DNA of 64,000 nt from Rapana venosa. Taxonomy: Eukaryota > Mollusca > Gastropoda > Neogastropoda > Muricidae. Numbering within the stretch: position 1 is the first letter of the stretch; every line of letters begins with the position of its first letter. The notes below the pieces were generated by a model that was given only the letters and a program-made list of their open reading frames with translations, was not told where the DNA came from and made no database searches. The translations under genes were made by a program, and so were the position numbers. Location: contig CM054157.1 of the NCBI GenBank assembly GCA_028751875.1, positions 52,691,439 through 52,755,438 on the forward strand, read 5' to 3'. This document shows positions 12,401 through 21,130 of the stretch, in pieces.

Positions 12401-14457
12401 CGTACAGCTTAGACCCAGCACCTGCTTAAACTGGTGGGGTGAAGAGGAAGCTGGATCAGAAACATGAGTGGTGAGTACTTCAATGAAATTCTTACTGTAA
12501 GTGTGGGGTGGGGTGGGTGGTGTGTGTGCACTTTGTGTGTGTGCGTTGTGTGCATGCGCTTGTGTGTGTGAGTGTTGTGAGTGTATGTGTGTGCTTGTGT
12601 GTGTGTGTTCTTGTGAGTGTGTGGGCTTATCACATGGAGCACATGTTTGTGTGTGTGTGCGTGTCTCTGTGTCTTGTCTGTCTGTCTTGTTACATACATG
12701 CTTACATGTGGGCAGCTGTACATGTTATTTTGTTGTGGGTTTGTTTTTGTTTTTTGGGGTAGGGTTTTTTTATATTTTTCTTTTTGTCTTGAGCTGGATC
12801 TCTAAGGTTTACCAATAATGAAATTTTAAAGAAAAGAAAGGGGGAAATAAAAAACATTAGTGAAATTTTCGTGTATTATACCATCCCCCCCCTCCCCCCC
12901 TTCCCCCATTAAGGTAGCTGAATTCACCTGAGGGATGCACATGTAAAAAATAATGTTGAGATTTCTTTTACTGACTGACTGATAACAACGCCAAACCTAC
13001 AGTCTCTTAAAACTTTCACAGTCAGATTGGTCACACTTGCCAAAACCGAAGGGTAACATTCATTTTTATTTTTTATATCGAGGATAATGGAATAAGTACT
13101 CATGTGCTTTTTTACATCCTGTTCCTGTGTGTATGCAGTTTTGTAAATTCTGTCATCTGTTCCCACCGGCACACATTGGCCTACTCTTACGAAAAGCGGA
13201 ACAGGGTTTAACATGTGCGCAAGATGTTCTGCGTGTGTTCGCACACGGGGCCTCAGTTTATAGTCTCATCCGAAGGACTTTTTGGGGAGAGTGGAGTCTG
13301 CACTGATGTTAACTCCAGAGGAAAATATCCCCTTGAACGGGAATCAAACCCGGGTTGTCAGATTGCGAGCGCAATGTTCTAACCACTAGGCTATATCCCG
13401 TCATCCCCAGATGTAGACCACACAGTATACACTGTATGTATGTATGTACACATACAAAAGTGTGGGTAGTGAAGGAATCTGTATGGAGCGGGGTGGTGTC
13501 TCTTTTCCGTTGTCTGCCAAAAGTTAGAAACACACAGAGCTGGGGGCCAGATGGCTCAGTGGGTAGAGCATTGAACTATTCAGAGTCTTCTGAGAGAGCA
13601 ACAGTTCCAGTCTCCACACAGCCGTCTTTTTGAAGGGATTTGTTCGTTCCTCAGCTAGAAGCTCCAAGGTTCACCCATGGTGAGATTTTGCCTGTGCGAT
13701 TTTTTTATTGCCTACCATAAAGGTAATAGCTGTACATTCTGACTTCATGTCTAAATATAGCACCCGTACGTATGCAAACATTTTTTTTTTAATTGTGTCA
13801 TCCATTTTTACCAGCATGTAATAGCCAACTCTTTCAAAAAGGCGGAACGGGTTTTAACGTGTGCGCAAGATGTTCTGCGTGTGTTCACAACACAGGATCT
13901 CGGTTTATGGTCTCATCCGAAGGACTTTCATGGGAGTGGAGTCAGCAGTGATGTTAACTCCAGGGGAAACAAAAATCTAGCAAGTGTGTGGCTTGAACCC
14001 AGGCCGTCAGATCGCAAGCTCAACACTGACCACTAGGCTATCCTCTCACACACACACACACACGCACGCACGCACACACATGCACACACACACACACACA
14101 CCACACAGACACATATAAGCATACACACCACACACACACACACACACACACACTCTGAATACCTTCATTTTAAGAAGACTGAGACTGGGGGGGGGGAAAT
14201 CGACAACTTTTATTTCCTTTTTTCTTTTTTTGGTTAAAAGAAGTTTTGTGTGTATATGTATTTTTTTGTTATTTTCAGGACACTGTGCAGTAACAGAACA
14301 CAACAGCAAGGAACCAAGACGTAAGGGAGAGGAGGGAAGCAGAAATACCGTTGATATTCCCAGATCAACGGCAGATGGCACATGTGTTATGTTGTATGTG
14401 CCGCTTGCTAACACGGCAGATTTTGCCACGCGACACTCACGGCAGCTCTTGCCATAG
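871..14457 (+). CDS. BCL7: BCL7-family protein, BAF (SWI/SNF) complex subunit; six coding exons
   Basis: BCL7 proteins are small accessory subunits of nuclear BAF chromatin-remodelling complexes. The exons are 871-957, 1463-1521, 3691-3713, 5838-5937, 7619-7795 and 14279-14457. All introns are GT-AG and the reading phases agree across every junction. The conserved N-terminal BCL7 domain is clear: KDD..(K/R)V..VRKW spans the exon 1/2 junction, followed by KKWVTIPDTSMKVFIWVPV and SSTEPAL. Exon 5 carries the Ser/Asn-rich segment (NEDWSQSSAG, SNSSGSAED) that corresponds to the DDNSNQSS region of vertebrate BCL7. The model is about 207 residues, close to the 200-230 of vertebrate BCL7A/B/C. The C-terminal exon (ending HSRQLLP) does not resemble the vertebrate tail. 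The ATG at 871 gives exactly 14 residues before KDD, as in BCL7A, but needs a one-base correction near 900-902. Confidence 0.86.
1463..1521 (+). CDS. BCL7: BCL7 exon 2 (core of the BCL7 domain)
   Basis: The acceptor ttcaacttccag precedes the exon and the donor gtgagt follows at 1522. The 59-nt exon completes the split Trp codon and encodes EKKWVTIPDTSMKVFIWVP, the most diagnostic stretch of the family. Confidence 0.9.
1553..1740 (+). mobile_element. tRNA(Ser/Leu-like)-derived SINE
   Basis: Box A-like ccgagtggttaag and box B-like aggttcaaatc lie about 45 bases apart, as in a tRNA gene. A ~90-bp unrelated body follows, then a (GT)n(AT)n tail from about 1700 to 1740. The anticodon arm is not convincing for a functional tRNA, so a SINE head is the better reading. 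Confidence 0.6.
1741..2011 (+). repeat. Direct duplication, copy 1
   Basis: It is nearly identical to 2417-2677. Both start actgagacaaaagagtgagg and end near ggtaacagca. Offset is 676 bases. Copy 1 has a longer poly(A) tract at about 1831. Confidence 0.9.
2417..2677 (+). repeat. Direct duplication, copy 2
   Basis: This is the second copy of the 1741-2011 segment, with a few substitutions and a shorter A-run. Both copies lie in BCL7 intron 2. Confidence 0.9.
2780..2872 (-). repeat. Shared ~100-bp repeat module
   Basis: Read on the minus strand it runs ...agctcc...gtgagattttgca...gcccacc..gaaggtagc..cattctgactt. The same module recurs at 13650-13755, 21478-21590, 33222-33330, 37475-37562, 38415-38505, 47158-47262 and 47735-47835, usually beside a tRNA-derived SINE. 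Confidence 0.75.
2876..3306 (-). mobile_element. tRNA-derived SINE, family X
   Basis: On the minus strand it starts gatggcctagaggtaatgcg (box A) and has box B ggttcgaatcc. It then has the central cggatgaga..ataaac block and the ttgtccctggcaaaattct block, and ends in an aaagtggtataaataaata tail. Better copies are at 15366-15775 and 37071-37470. Confidence 0.85.
3691..3713 (+). CDS. BCL7: BCL7 exon 3 (23-nt micro-exon)
   Basis: The acceptor tctgttgcag and donor gtaaga (3714) bracket 23 bases. These complete the Val of WVPV and encode SSTEPAL, matching the VTEP that follows WVPV in vertebrate BCL7. The exon ends in phase 0. Confidence 0.82.
3720..4130 (-). repeat. ~410-bp imperfect (GAA)n/(TTC)n tract
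   Basis: The plus strand is almost pure pyrimidine (ttc/ctt with c and t interruptions). It starts six bases inside the intron after exon 3. On the minus strand it directly continues a tRNA-headed SINE (4135-4287), so it is best read as that element's enlarged GAA-rich tail. Long Leu/Phe/Ser open frames here are artefacts of the repeat. Confidence 0.85.
4135..4287 (-). mobile_element. tRNA-headed SINE with GAA tail
   Basis: Minus-strand ggctcagtggttagagcact is a good box A. A body follows with ctgagtttctcgggaa, then runs of gaagatgaag lead into the (GAA)n tract at 3720-4130. Confidence 0.6.
4340..4912 (+). mobile_element. Repeat family W, (GAA)n-tailed
   Basis: It contains cttctggaaattctg near its start and gggcctgacttgtcaggcgc, then gttgctgtctgagtgttcg and a gaagaagaag tail. 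The inverted copy at 21131-21430 shares these blocks and the same tail. Neither copy shows an obvious tRNA head, so both may be 5'-truncated. Confidence 0.75.
4913..5837 (+). other. BCL7 intron 3, 3' part
   Basis: GT-rich microsatellites occupy about 5225-5640 and a pyrimidine tract leads to the exon 4 acceptor. Open frames with Cys/Val runs come from the (GT)n repeats. No exon is seen. Confidence 0.7.
5838..5937 (+). CDS. BCL7: BCL7 exon 4 (basic linker)
   Basis: The acceptor gtttttag and donor gtaaga (5938) bracket a 100-nt exon that starts in phase 0 and ends in phase 1. It encodes KDLKLDVVRHTKTKRKTRS followed by LKENMMKEVAATID. The Lys/Arg-rich segment sits where vertebrate BCL7 has its lysine-rich linker (KNKNKKKGKD). 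Confidence 0.78.
6030..6270 (-). mobile_element. SINE family Y, internal part
   Basis: Contains the family blocks ccaccggcacacaatggcc, cttacgaaaagcggaacagg and tctcatccgaaggactttt. The tRNA head is missing; the copy runs into a GT-rich stretch (6280-6400). Confidence 0.75.
6962..7254 (-). mobile_element. tRNA/5S rRNA chimeric SINE
   Basis: On the minus strand a tRNA-like start (gggatagctgagtggtcgga) is followed by a stretch close to the 5S rRNA internal promoter region: agttaagcagcg, then tggttaccacttggatggg and tgaccg. The body has cagctgtaaatgggtacctg and gagatgggcgccgccctcaa. Other copies are at 7913, 10717, 29697 and, as a 3' part, 33010. Confidence 0.85.
7288..7298 (+). repeat. Target-site duplication, left
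   Basis: Eleven bases, actacatcttt, repeated exactly at 7586-7596, flanking the SINE at 7299-7585. Confidence 0.9.
7299..7585 (+). mobile_element. tRNA-derived SINE with MetaSINE-like central domain
   Basis: The head ggcaccgtggtcgagtggtt and box B gggttcgatccc are intact. A central block follows: gtccttgggaaagacacttt, then cctcactccacccaggtgta and gtgggtacc. It resembles the conserved central domain of the metazoan MetaSINE superfamily; that identification is from memory of the family. It is flanked by an 11-bp perfect target duplication and is nearly identical to 39084-39374, so it inserted recently. Confidence 0.85.
7586..7596 (+). repeat. Target-site duplication, right
   Basis: An exact copy of 7288-7298. 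The equivalent site in unit 2 (about 10362) is unoccupied. Confidence 0.9.
7619..7795 (+). CDS. BCL7: BCL7 exon 5 (Ser/Asn-rich segment)
   Basis: The acceptor is ctctctctctag and the donor gtgagc at 7796. The 177-nt exon is a multiple of three (phase 1 to phase 1). It encodes AINTEKNRRNGSICSSYTMD, then NEDWSQSSAG and SNSSGSAEDHSASSNTVDRR. A second copy 2.8 kb downstream has lost these splice features in part. Confidence 0.85.
7913..8163 (+). mobile_element. tRNA/5S rRNA chimeric SINE (3' end cut by LINE)
   Basis: Starts gggatagctcagtggtcaga, has caagctatggttaagcagcg and gtgggtgggtgacc, and ends in gagatgggcgccgccctcaa...ctcctcaacaacc. The match to the copy at 10717 stops at about 8164, where LINE sequence starts. 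Confidence 0.85.
8164..9115 (+). mobile_element. L1/Tx1-like non-LTR retrotransposon, 3' fragment
   Basis: About 190 codons are open (8168-8743) and match the region C-terminal to RT in L1/Tx1-type ORF2 proteins: LRELQWKILHNLYPNN..LLHKMGISDSVFCDYC. A stop at 8744-8746 interrupts the frame, which otherwise continues DFIDHFFYECPSIKCFW. Everything upstream, including the RT catalytic core, is missing. It is a dead 5'-truncated copy inside BCL7 intron 5. Confidence 0.8.
9243..9419 (-). mobile_element. SINE family Y, 5' half
   Basis: The minus strand starts ggggacaggataacctagtg and has box B cgggttcgaatcc, the gttaacatcagtgcagactc block and the cggatgagactataaa block. It then truncates. Confidence 0.85.
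9420..10140 (+). other. BCL7 intron 5, simple repeats
   Basis: (GT)n/(GCAT)n sequence lies at about 9420-9510 and C-run/A-run tracts at about 9955-9980. No coding or named repeat is seen in 9510-9950. Confidence 0.6.
10441..10615 (+). pseudogene. Duplicated BCL7 exon 5, apparently defective
   Basis: About 150 bases are essentially identical to exon 5. The acceptor tctag of the functional copy is replaced by tctctcc. A weaker cacag at 10440-10444 could serve and would keep the right phase. One extra A at about 10590 (cctccaagc against cctccagc) shifts the frame, so inclusion before exon 6 gives an early stop. The donor gtgagc is intact. It is either a decayed exon, a frame-breaking alternative exon, or a usable alternative exon if the extra A is a sequence error. 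Confidence 0.8.
10717..10985 (+). mobile_element. tRNA/5S rRNA chimeric SINE
   Basis: Starts gggatagctcagtggtcaga and has caagctaaggttaagcagcg and agtggatgggtgaccg. It belongs to segmental duplication unit 2 and so shares descent with 7913-8163. Confidence 0.85.
11234..11309 (+). repeat. Two-copy 38-bp direct repeat
   Basis: gaaagaaaccgcaatattac plus gaccagga occurs twice at a spacing of 38 bases. Confidence 0.85.
11404..12160 (-). mobile_element. Old LINE 3' fragment (RT C-terminus)
   Basis: The minus strand translates to STKRLRWFGHIQRK, then RTMNFVVDGKRP and GINKEEAQNRERWRRLI. This is the typical C-terminal tail of animal endonuclease/RT proteins of LINEs, with internal frame disruption. 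It is a relic; no RT core is present. Imperfect ~48-bp direct repeats flank it (11358-11407 and 12153-12200). Confidence 0.65.
12230..12900 (+). repeat. GT-rich microsatellites
   Basis: Long (GT)n runs lie at 12360-12400 and 12500-12670, ending in mixed T- and C-rich sequence. Cys/Val open frames here are repeat artefacts. Confidence 0.85.
13079..13404 (-). mobile_element. SINE family Y, near full length
   Basis: On the minus strand it runs from a tRNA-like head (gatatagcctagtggttag, box B cccgggtttgattcc) through the cggatgagactataaa block and the ccggtgggaacagatgacag block. It ends in ttccattatcctcgatataa. This is the best reference copy of the family in the window. Confidence 0.88.
13543..13645 (+). 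mobile_element. tRNA-like SINE head
   Basis: gatggctcagtgggtagagc is a strong box A and cagttccagtctc a degenerate box B. The shared module at 13650 follows. Confidence 0.6.
13650..13755 (+). repeat. Shared ~100-bp repeat module
   Basis: Contains cctcagctagaagctccaag, ggtgagattttgcc and cattctgacttc. Confidence 0.75.
13790..14048 (-). mobile_element. SINE family Y
   Basis: The tRNA-like head is degenerate (ggatagcctagtggtcag). It shares the cggatgagaccataaac and gcacacgttaaaacccgttc blocks. A (CA)n tract at 14046-14155 abuts it. Confidence 0.82.
14046..14155 (+). repeat. (CA)n microsatellite
   Basis: An almost continuous CA repeat with a few CG interruptions. Confidence 0.95.
14279..14457 (+). 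CDS. BCL7: BCL7 exon 6 (C-terminus)
   Basis: The acceptor ttattttcag joins in phase 1 to exon 5. The exon encodes GHCAVTEHNSKEPRRKGEEG..., then LYVPLANTADF and HSRQLLP, with a TAG stop at 14455. It does not resemble the vertebrate BCL7 tail. Acceptor quality, phase match and an open frame to a stop are the evidence that it belongs here. Confidence 0.7.
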
Positions 14458-14945
14458 GGAGGGCATGTCGTGACTACTACTACTACTACTGTACCATCTT
14501 TTTGTTTTGGATGGGGGGGGGGGGTGTGATATTTTGTGGGGTGCTTTTCACAAATACATTGACTGCGACAGAAGCAGGCCTGTTCACCCTCCATACTTTT
14601 TCGTATTTGTTCAGGAAAGAGTGAGAAAATACGGAAACAGGATTTCACTCGTCAAAATCTGATTGTTGTTTTTTCTATTAAAAAAAATCGAAAACGTCAG
14701 GGTTTGGTTTTTTTTACAAAGACTTCCATTCACCTGGGCTTTTGTCGTCTGGTCCCGTTCAGAGACTAGTCTCCCCTTGCTACACTGTTGAGTCAGTGTG
14801 CATGCGCACAGCAGCGGTTTGGCAACAACATGGCAGAACGTGGTGGAGATTTTCGCGGGAAAACTGACACTCTCTTTTGGAAAAACAAGACCTGGGAGTG
14901 AACCCAGAATGATGTCACCAGGCCAGGGTGGGGTCAGAAGAGGGA

Positions 14946-15040
14946 TCATCATCATCATCGTCGTCGTCATCATCATCATCGTCGTCGTCGTCATCATCAT
15001 CATCATCGTCGTCGTCGTCATCATCATCATCATCATCATT
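14946..15040 (+). repeat. (ATC)n/(GTC)n trinucleotide array
   Basis: Blocks of atc and gtc triplets alternate in a regular order. It gives spurious Ile/Val and Met/Thr open frames on the two strands. Confidence 0.95.
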
Positions 15041-15365
15041 AACCACTACACCCAGTGGTGTGTAGGGCAGCAAAACAGCGCTTCCTTCCACTCCTGCCTA
15101 TCCTGGGCCAACCTAGTCACTGATCCCCAAGAGTGCTGCATGGCCTTCATCTCACTTTCTACAGTCCTTCTCCACGTTGCTTTTGGTCTTCCTTTTTATC
15201 TCCTTCCTTTCTTTCTCCTTCCTTTCTTTCTCCTTCCTTCTGGGGTCCAGTGCAGTGCTGTTCTTGTGATTGACTGTGGGTCTCTTCGGAGGATGTGCCC
15301 AATAGAATAGGGACAGTTGCGAAAAAACAGATGCACGCACAGCAAAACTTGCCGGTCATTTTGCT

Positions 15366-15775
15366 GGATCGGTGGCCTAGAGGTAACGCGCCTGTCTAGA
15401 AAGCAGAAAAGTCTGGGTCGGAAGAGTGCGGTGGTTCGAATCCTGTTTGGGCCCGAAACTTTTCCCCCATCCATTAGACCATGAGTGGTGGTCTGGGCGC
15501 TAGTCTTTTGGATGAGACAGATAAACCGAGGTCCCGTATGTTACACAAAATTATTCAGCGCACGTTAAAGAACCCACGGCAACAAGAGAGTTGTCCCTGG
15601 CAAAATTCTTAGAAAAAAGCCGCTCTGATAGGGAAACAAATACAGTTGCTAACCAAAAAAAAAGGGTGGCGCTGCTCTTGTGGCGACGCGCTCTCCCTGG
15701 GGAGAGCAGCCCGAATTTCACGCAGAGAAATCTCGTGACTTAAAGTGGTATAAATATATAAATAAATGAGATTTG
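15366..15775 (+). mobile_element. tRNA-derived SINE, family X, near full length
   Basis: Head ggtggcctagaggtaacgcg, box B ggttcgaatcc, then ggatgaga..ataaaccgagg, gcacgttaaagaacccacgg, agttgtccctggcaaaattc and tail gtggtataaatatataaata. Confidence 0.9.
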
Positions 15776-16775
15776 TAGCCATTGAAGGGGGAAAAAAATT
15801 GAAGAGAAAAAAGTTGGGGGGGGGGGGGGGGTCTGTTGAAAAAGCGTCGCAAACAACAGGCAAAAATAGTAGAACTGCAAAAAATACTGAAAATTGCCAT
15901 GAGAGTACAGAAGTCAGTAGTATGGGGGTGCACAGGTGTGCTGAAGAGTGGTTTCCACAGTAAAGCAGTTCTGTGAGACTCGGGAAGGCTGGAAGTAAGA
16001 GATGTGACACTCCCCCACACAATGAGTCGCACTGCACCAGAGATCAATTTTGAGTTGTCAACATGTTGGTAATCTTCAAAGAAAGGGCTATCCAATACAG
16101 AAAACAGATTGAAAATCGGACAATTCTGTGAAAAGTTATTCCAACTTGAAATGATAGACAACAGGACAAAATGAGAAATTGACGAGTTTAGCATCGTAAT
16201 AGGTGGTCAGAATGAGGGCTTGGGTGTTTTAGAAAAGCAAAAGGAAACAAAATGGTGCCTGGATATTTCAGTACAAGGTAGAATTAAAGGCTATAGTTTT
16301 ATAATCGGTTGAAATTTCAAAATCGACAACCTGACCCCCACCTAGCAGAAAAGTGGGTCAGGTGCTAAGCGACTCATGTTGTGGGGGATGGTCACATATG
16401 TGTTGAAACCATGCTCATTTTGAATACTCATTCATTTGGTCAGTGCTCAGGGGTGTGTGTGTGTCGTTGTCAGGCGTTCCTCAGCTTAACACCCTGGGGG
16501 TCACCTAGAATGTGCACTCTGTGACTCGCTCATCTCACCTGAAAACCATTGTGTGGTGCTAAGAAGAAAAAAAAAGTAGGCGCTTCGATTTGTTTGCTTT
16601 ACAAAATTTGGCGCTATATTACTTACTTTTTTTTTTTTTTTTAAATTGTCAGTATTTTATGCTGAGCGAGAGATCAGAAAAATCTTTCAACTCGCGCACC
16701 CGGTGAAATCTTAGTTTTATGCATGCAGGTGAAATGTTGTCGTGTTTGGAAACTGTATTCTGTGATGATCTACAA

Positions 16776-16781
16776 AATAAA
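16776..16781 (+). terminator. Candidate polyadenylation signal
   Basis: AATAAA followed within about 10 bases by a GT-rich stretch (atgtgtgacttgt). It is the first good candidate downstream of the BCL7 stop; others are at 18804 and 18823. Confidence 0.4.
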
Positions 16782-16799
16782 ATGTGTGACTTGTCTTCC

Positions 16800-17924
16800 A
16801 TATAGTTTAAGATCGGGACTACCGTGTGTGTGTATTTTAAAATGGTGAAATAGATCCTTTTTTTTTTTAAATGGTGAATATTAGGTAATCGGCCGGCAAC
16901 TTGTGTTACGTGTGTACATCATCTTACCTATGATACTGGTGGGATGGATTGGAGTCGGCAGATTTTGAGCTAGATTTTGCAATCCAGGATGCCAGCTGGG
17001 AGCTGACAGTGTATGTGTGTGTATGTGGTGGTGTGTTGAAATACTCAGGGAACCTTGGTGCTCTCACTTGTGCCGAAGAATTTATCTCCTTCGACCGTTT
17101 TTGGAAAATTTTACTCAGATCTCGTTGGATTTATCGGTGTCTGAAACTTTTGTGAAATTTTTTTTGTTAATAAAAAGAGAGACAGAGAAAGAGAGAGTTA
17201 CTGTGTGTTTGTAAGAAAGTTGAGTCTTGATGATTTTGTGTTTGTGAGAGAGAGTGAGGGATTGAGAGTATGTATGTTCTATGTGCATACATGCGTATGC
17301 ATGAAAATGAAGGATTTAGAGTGAATAGATCATGGTTTGTACATGCATGCATGTATACATGTGTGTGTGCAGAGTGAATAGATCATGCATGTATACATGT
17401 GTGTGTGCAGAGTGAATAGATCATGTTTTGTACATGCATGCATGTATACATGTGTGTGTGCATGTATGCTTTTGGGTGAGATAGAGAAAGAAGGAGGGGG
17501 GGGGTTGGGGGGTTGGGAGAGAGAAAAATGCAGATTGATTGTGTTTCTATTTCCTCAGGATTTTTATTCTGTGGTGTAAGTTAACGCAGTCTTTGGGAAA
17601 TGCTACAAACTCGATTGTGTGTGCATGTGTGTGTATCTATTACTCTATATGTGTGTGTATCACTATGTGTGTGTGTGTGTCACTCTATGTGTGTGTGTCA
17701 TTCTATGTATGTGTGAACTTTTATAGCCATGTTTTATTTGGCGAAATATGTTAGCATAATAAGCACACCATGGTTTTTTTTAAACTTGGAGATGTTTCTG
17801 CCAAGTTTGACAACTTGGCCATGACACGCTGCTTTTAAACAAGGGAGTGCTGTGCCCCGACTTTTGCAATAGCCAGTTAAAGGGGCCATCAAGTCAGTAT
17901 TTTCAAAGCCCTGTTGGGGTTTAA
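16800..17924 (+). other. Non-coding, GT-rich
   Basis: Contains (GT)n patches at 17000-17035 and 17600-17720. A short tandem duplication of gcagagtgaatagatcatg with gcatgcatgtatacatg lies at about 17340-17460. No gene is recognised. Confidence 0.6.
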
Positions 17925-18355
17925 AGCGAACCACATGGCATGATAGTCATGTGTCACAGCAGTGGTGGGGCAAAGCTTACCACATGGCATGATGTGTCAC
18001 AGTGGTGTGGTAATGCCAGCCACATGGCACAATACCTATGTGTCATAATGGTGTGACAATGCCAGCCACATAGCACAACAGCTATGTGTCATATTGGTGT
18101 GACAATGCCAGCCACGTGGCACAATACCTATGTGTCATAATGGTGTGACAATGCCAGCCACATAGCACAACAGCTATGTGTCATAATGGTGTGACAATGC
18201 CAGCCACATGGCACAATACCTATGTGTCATAATGGTGTGACAATGCCAGCCACATAGCACAACAGCTATGTGTCATAATGGTGTGACAATGCCAGCCACA
18301 TGGCACAATAGTCATGTGTCACAGTGGCGTGACAAAGCTAACCACATGGCCCGAT
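17925..18355 (+). repeat. 46-bp minisatellite with 92-bp higher-order unit
   Basis: The motif caatgccagccacat starts at 18057, 18103, 18149, 18195, 18241 and 18287, exactly 46 bases apart. Units alternate between ggcacaatacctatg and agcacaacagctatg types, giving a 92-bp period. Outer copies are more diverged. Confidence 0.93.
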
Positions 18356-18359
18356 AGTG

Positions 18360-18360
<1 letters not shown>

Positions 18361-18414
<54 letters not shown>
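18361..18414. repeat. (TA)n microsatellite
   Basis: About 27 TA units directly after the minisatellite. Confidence 0.97.
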
Positions 18415-18416
<2 letters not shown>

Positions 18417-19280
18417 TTGATCATAATGAGACCATTCCATATTTTTTGGCTCAAAGTTGTGTCATCCATACACATGTTATTGTCTGTATTGTGTGTGTGT
18501 TTTTCATTTTACGAGCTTTAGTTGTTTGCTTTATGCTTGATTGGGTTATGGGGGGGAAGGGGATAAGGAAGGGGGGGAGGGGTTGATTAATGACAATTAA
18601 TGATACTGGTAGGGATGGGTTGTTTTGGTATGCGGTTTTTTGGAGGGGGGGGGGGTGCTTTGTGGAATGTTTGTTGGGGGGTATTCCGTAAAAAGCTACG
18701 TTAGTTTAACGGTCATTGTGTGTAAAGATGGCCAATTTTTGTAATGTTTTCTTTCCCTGTTTAGTGACATCTAGTCCATTTTGATCATTTTTACCCATGT
18801 TCTAATAAATGTACAAGTTTTTAATAAAAAGCATGCCCAAAACTAAAGTCTTACCTTTGTGTTCAGATATTTACTCTGGCATGGTACATCTCCGCGAATT
18901 CGTGGAAATCAGCAGGGGGGGGTAAAAAAAAAATTAAGAAAAAAGTTAATGAAATCTACGCAGTCAAGGGATATAACTCTTCCATGCCGATTACTTCCCT
19001 TCACTGCTTGATATCGTGAGTTATCATGAGCCTAGTTAGTATAGGTAACAAGTGAAGGGGACCAATGTATCAACAGTGGGTATCAGGTTTCATGAAAGGG
19101 AGGGACTAGCCTAGCAGCTCTGAGGTGAAGGGGGATGGTAGGAAGGAGGAGAATAGGGGGGGGGGGGGGGGGGGCTTTCACTGGTGGCTGTTCCACTTCA
19201 GCCCTGCCTGTGGTCAGAGAGCAATGTTTGTAAACATAAAAAATCAGCAGCCTCCCCTTCTTTTTCAGGGGGTGCACTCC
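18415..19280. other. Non-coding, G-runs
   Basis: Poly(G) runs lie at about 18549-18580, 18645-18655 and 19157-19174. There are two AATAAA motifs on the plus strand (18804, 18823). No coding signal is seen. Confidence 0.55.
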
Positions 19281-19326
19281 CTACTCTCCATCTCTCACCC
19301 CCCTCATTTCACATGCTCCTCTCTCT

Positions 19327-19360
<34 letters not shown>

Positions 19361-20262
19361 TCTCTCCCCTCTCTCTCTCTCACACTCATACACACAATAC
19401 ACCACTCTTACCCACTCATACATACACTCTCTATTTTCTCTTCACCCACTCATACTCCCTCTCTCTCACCCACTCATACTCTCTCACCCCACTCATACAC
19501 ACACACATACACTCCCCTCTCTCTCTCACCCATATACACTCTTCACCCCATCATACATACACTCTCTATCTCTCTCTCACCCACTCATACACCACATACT
19601 CTCTCTCTCTCTCTCTCACCCACCAAAACACACACATACACTCTTCTTCTCTCACCCACTCATACACACACACCAATACACTCTCTCTCTCTCTCATACA
19701 CCCCTCTCACCCACTCATACATACACCTCTATCTCTCTCTCACCCACTCATACACACACATTCTCTCTCTCTCCCCTCAAACCCACTCATACACACACAT
19801 ACACTCTCTCTCTCTCACCCCCTCATACACAAAACACTACACTCTCTCTCACCACTCATACATACACTCTCTATCTCTCTCTCACCCACTCATACACACA
19901 CATACTCTCTCTCTCTCTCCACCATCATACACACACATACACTCTCTCTCTCTCTCACCCCACTCATACACACACACCCTACCCCTCTCTCTCTCACCCA
20001 CTCATACACACACACATACACTTCTCTCTTCTCTCTCACCACTCAACACTCTCTCACCCACTCATACATACACTCTCTATCTCTCTCTCACCCACTCATA
20101 CACACACATACTCTCTCCTCTCTCTCACCCACTCATACACACACATACACTCTCTCTCTCTCTCCCCCACTCATACACCAACACAATCACTCTCTCTCTC
20201 ACCCACTCATACAGCACACTTTCTCTCTCTCTCTCTCTCTCTCTCTGTTTGTGTCTGTCCTT
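19281..20262. repeat. (CT)n/(CACACTCATACA)n compound minisatellite
   Basis: Nearly 1 kb alternates ctctctctct with cacccactcatacacacac at an irregular 40-60-bp rhythm. Two overlapping open frames of over 380 codons are artefacts of a strand with almost no stop codons. Confidence 0.95.
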
Positions 20263-20629
20263 CCTCTCTCTTCCTCTAGCTGTGTTAGTGCACAATGGTC
20301 TAAACATGTCCTCATTTTTTTGCTATGTGATTACTTGTATATAAAACCTCCTTTGGGTTAAGAAGTGACTGATAAAAGTCATTCTAGGAGAGCTTATTTT
20401 AGGGCAGAACTTGCTTAGTATGACGAACTGAAATTAGTTCAAGGAGAGGCTTTTCTACAGGCTAGAATTGCTGAAAACCCTTCAGCTTCAGGGGGCAATG
20501 ACCCCTGGACCCCCAAACCATTTCAGGGGAAAAGGCTTTTCCTCTAGTACCATGCCTGCTACTTCAGTGAAAAGTGTTATGTAGTTGGTGGTTTATTTTA
20601 TTTTTTATTTTTTTTAATCATTTTATTTC

Positions 20630-20945
20630 GAGAATATTGGAACAAGCACTTAAGGGGGGTGGGGGGGGTTCATCCAGTACCCGTGTGTATACAGTTTTGT
20701 CATCCATTCCCACCGGCACACAATGGCCTACTCTTCCGAAAAGCGGAACCGGGTTTAACATGTGCGCAGGATGTTCTTCGTGCGTTTATACACGGGACCT
20801 CGGTTTATAGTCTCATCCAAAGGACTTTTGGGGAAAGTGGAGTCGGCACCGATGTTAACTCCAGAGGAAAAAATCTTCTTAAACAAGATTCGAACCCGGA
20901 TCAGCAGATCACGAATGCATCATTCTAGCCACCAGGCTAATAAGA
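20630..20945 (-). mobile_element. SINE family Y
   Basis: Shares ccaccggcacacaatggcc, ttccgaaaagcggaaccggg, tctcatcc.aaggactttt and box B gggttcgaatc (minus). Confidence 0.87.
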
Positions 20946-21130
20946 GTCCCTGAAGAACCAATGGATTTAGGGACCGTACCGTAACTATATAGGCCTGTTT
21001 GGAAACAGACTTTAAGATCAGATCTTAAGTATATTCCTTTTAGCAAGGCATAAACTTTGTAAAAAAAAAAAAAAATTTAAGATTTTTGATTAAGAAAAAA
21101 ATAAATCTTTTTTTCTAACAATCTATTTTT

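Larger units (their letters stand above)
14458..16800 (+). other. Probable BCL7 3' UTR and flank
   Basis: It contains an (ATC/GTC)n trinucleotide tract (about 14946-15040), a (CCTT)n stretch (15199-15240) and SINE X at 15366-15775. No further exon was recognised. Confidence 0.5.

Noticed and set aside
14798..15310. 170-codon plus-strand frame
   Set aside because: The centre is an Ile/Val run from the (ATC/GTC)n array and the rest lacks any family feature.
17925..18355. Regularly spaced repeats resembling a CRISPR array
   Set aside because: There are no unique spacers: whole 46-bp units are repeated. The context is an animal genome.
19125..20344. Two overlapping open frames of over 380 codons, the longest in the window
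   Set aside because: The strand is almost only C, T and A in ctctct/cacacac order, so stop codons are rare by composition. No domain or splice signal is present.
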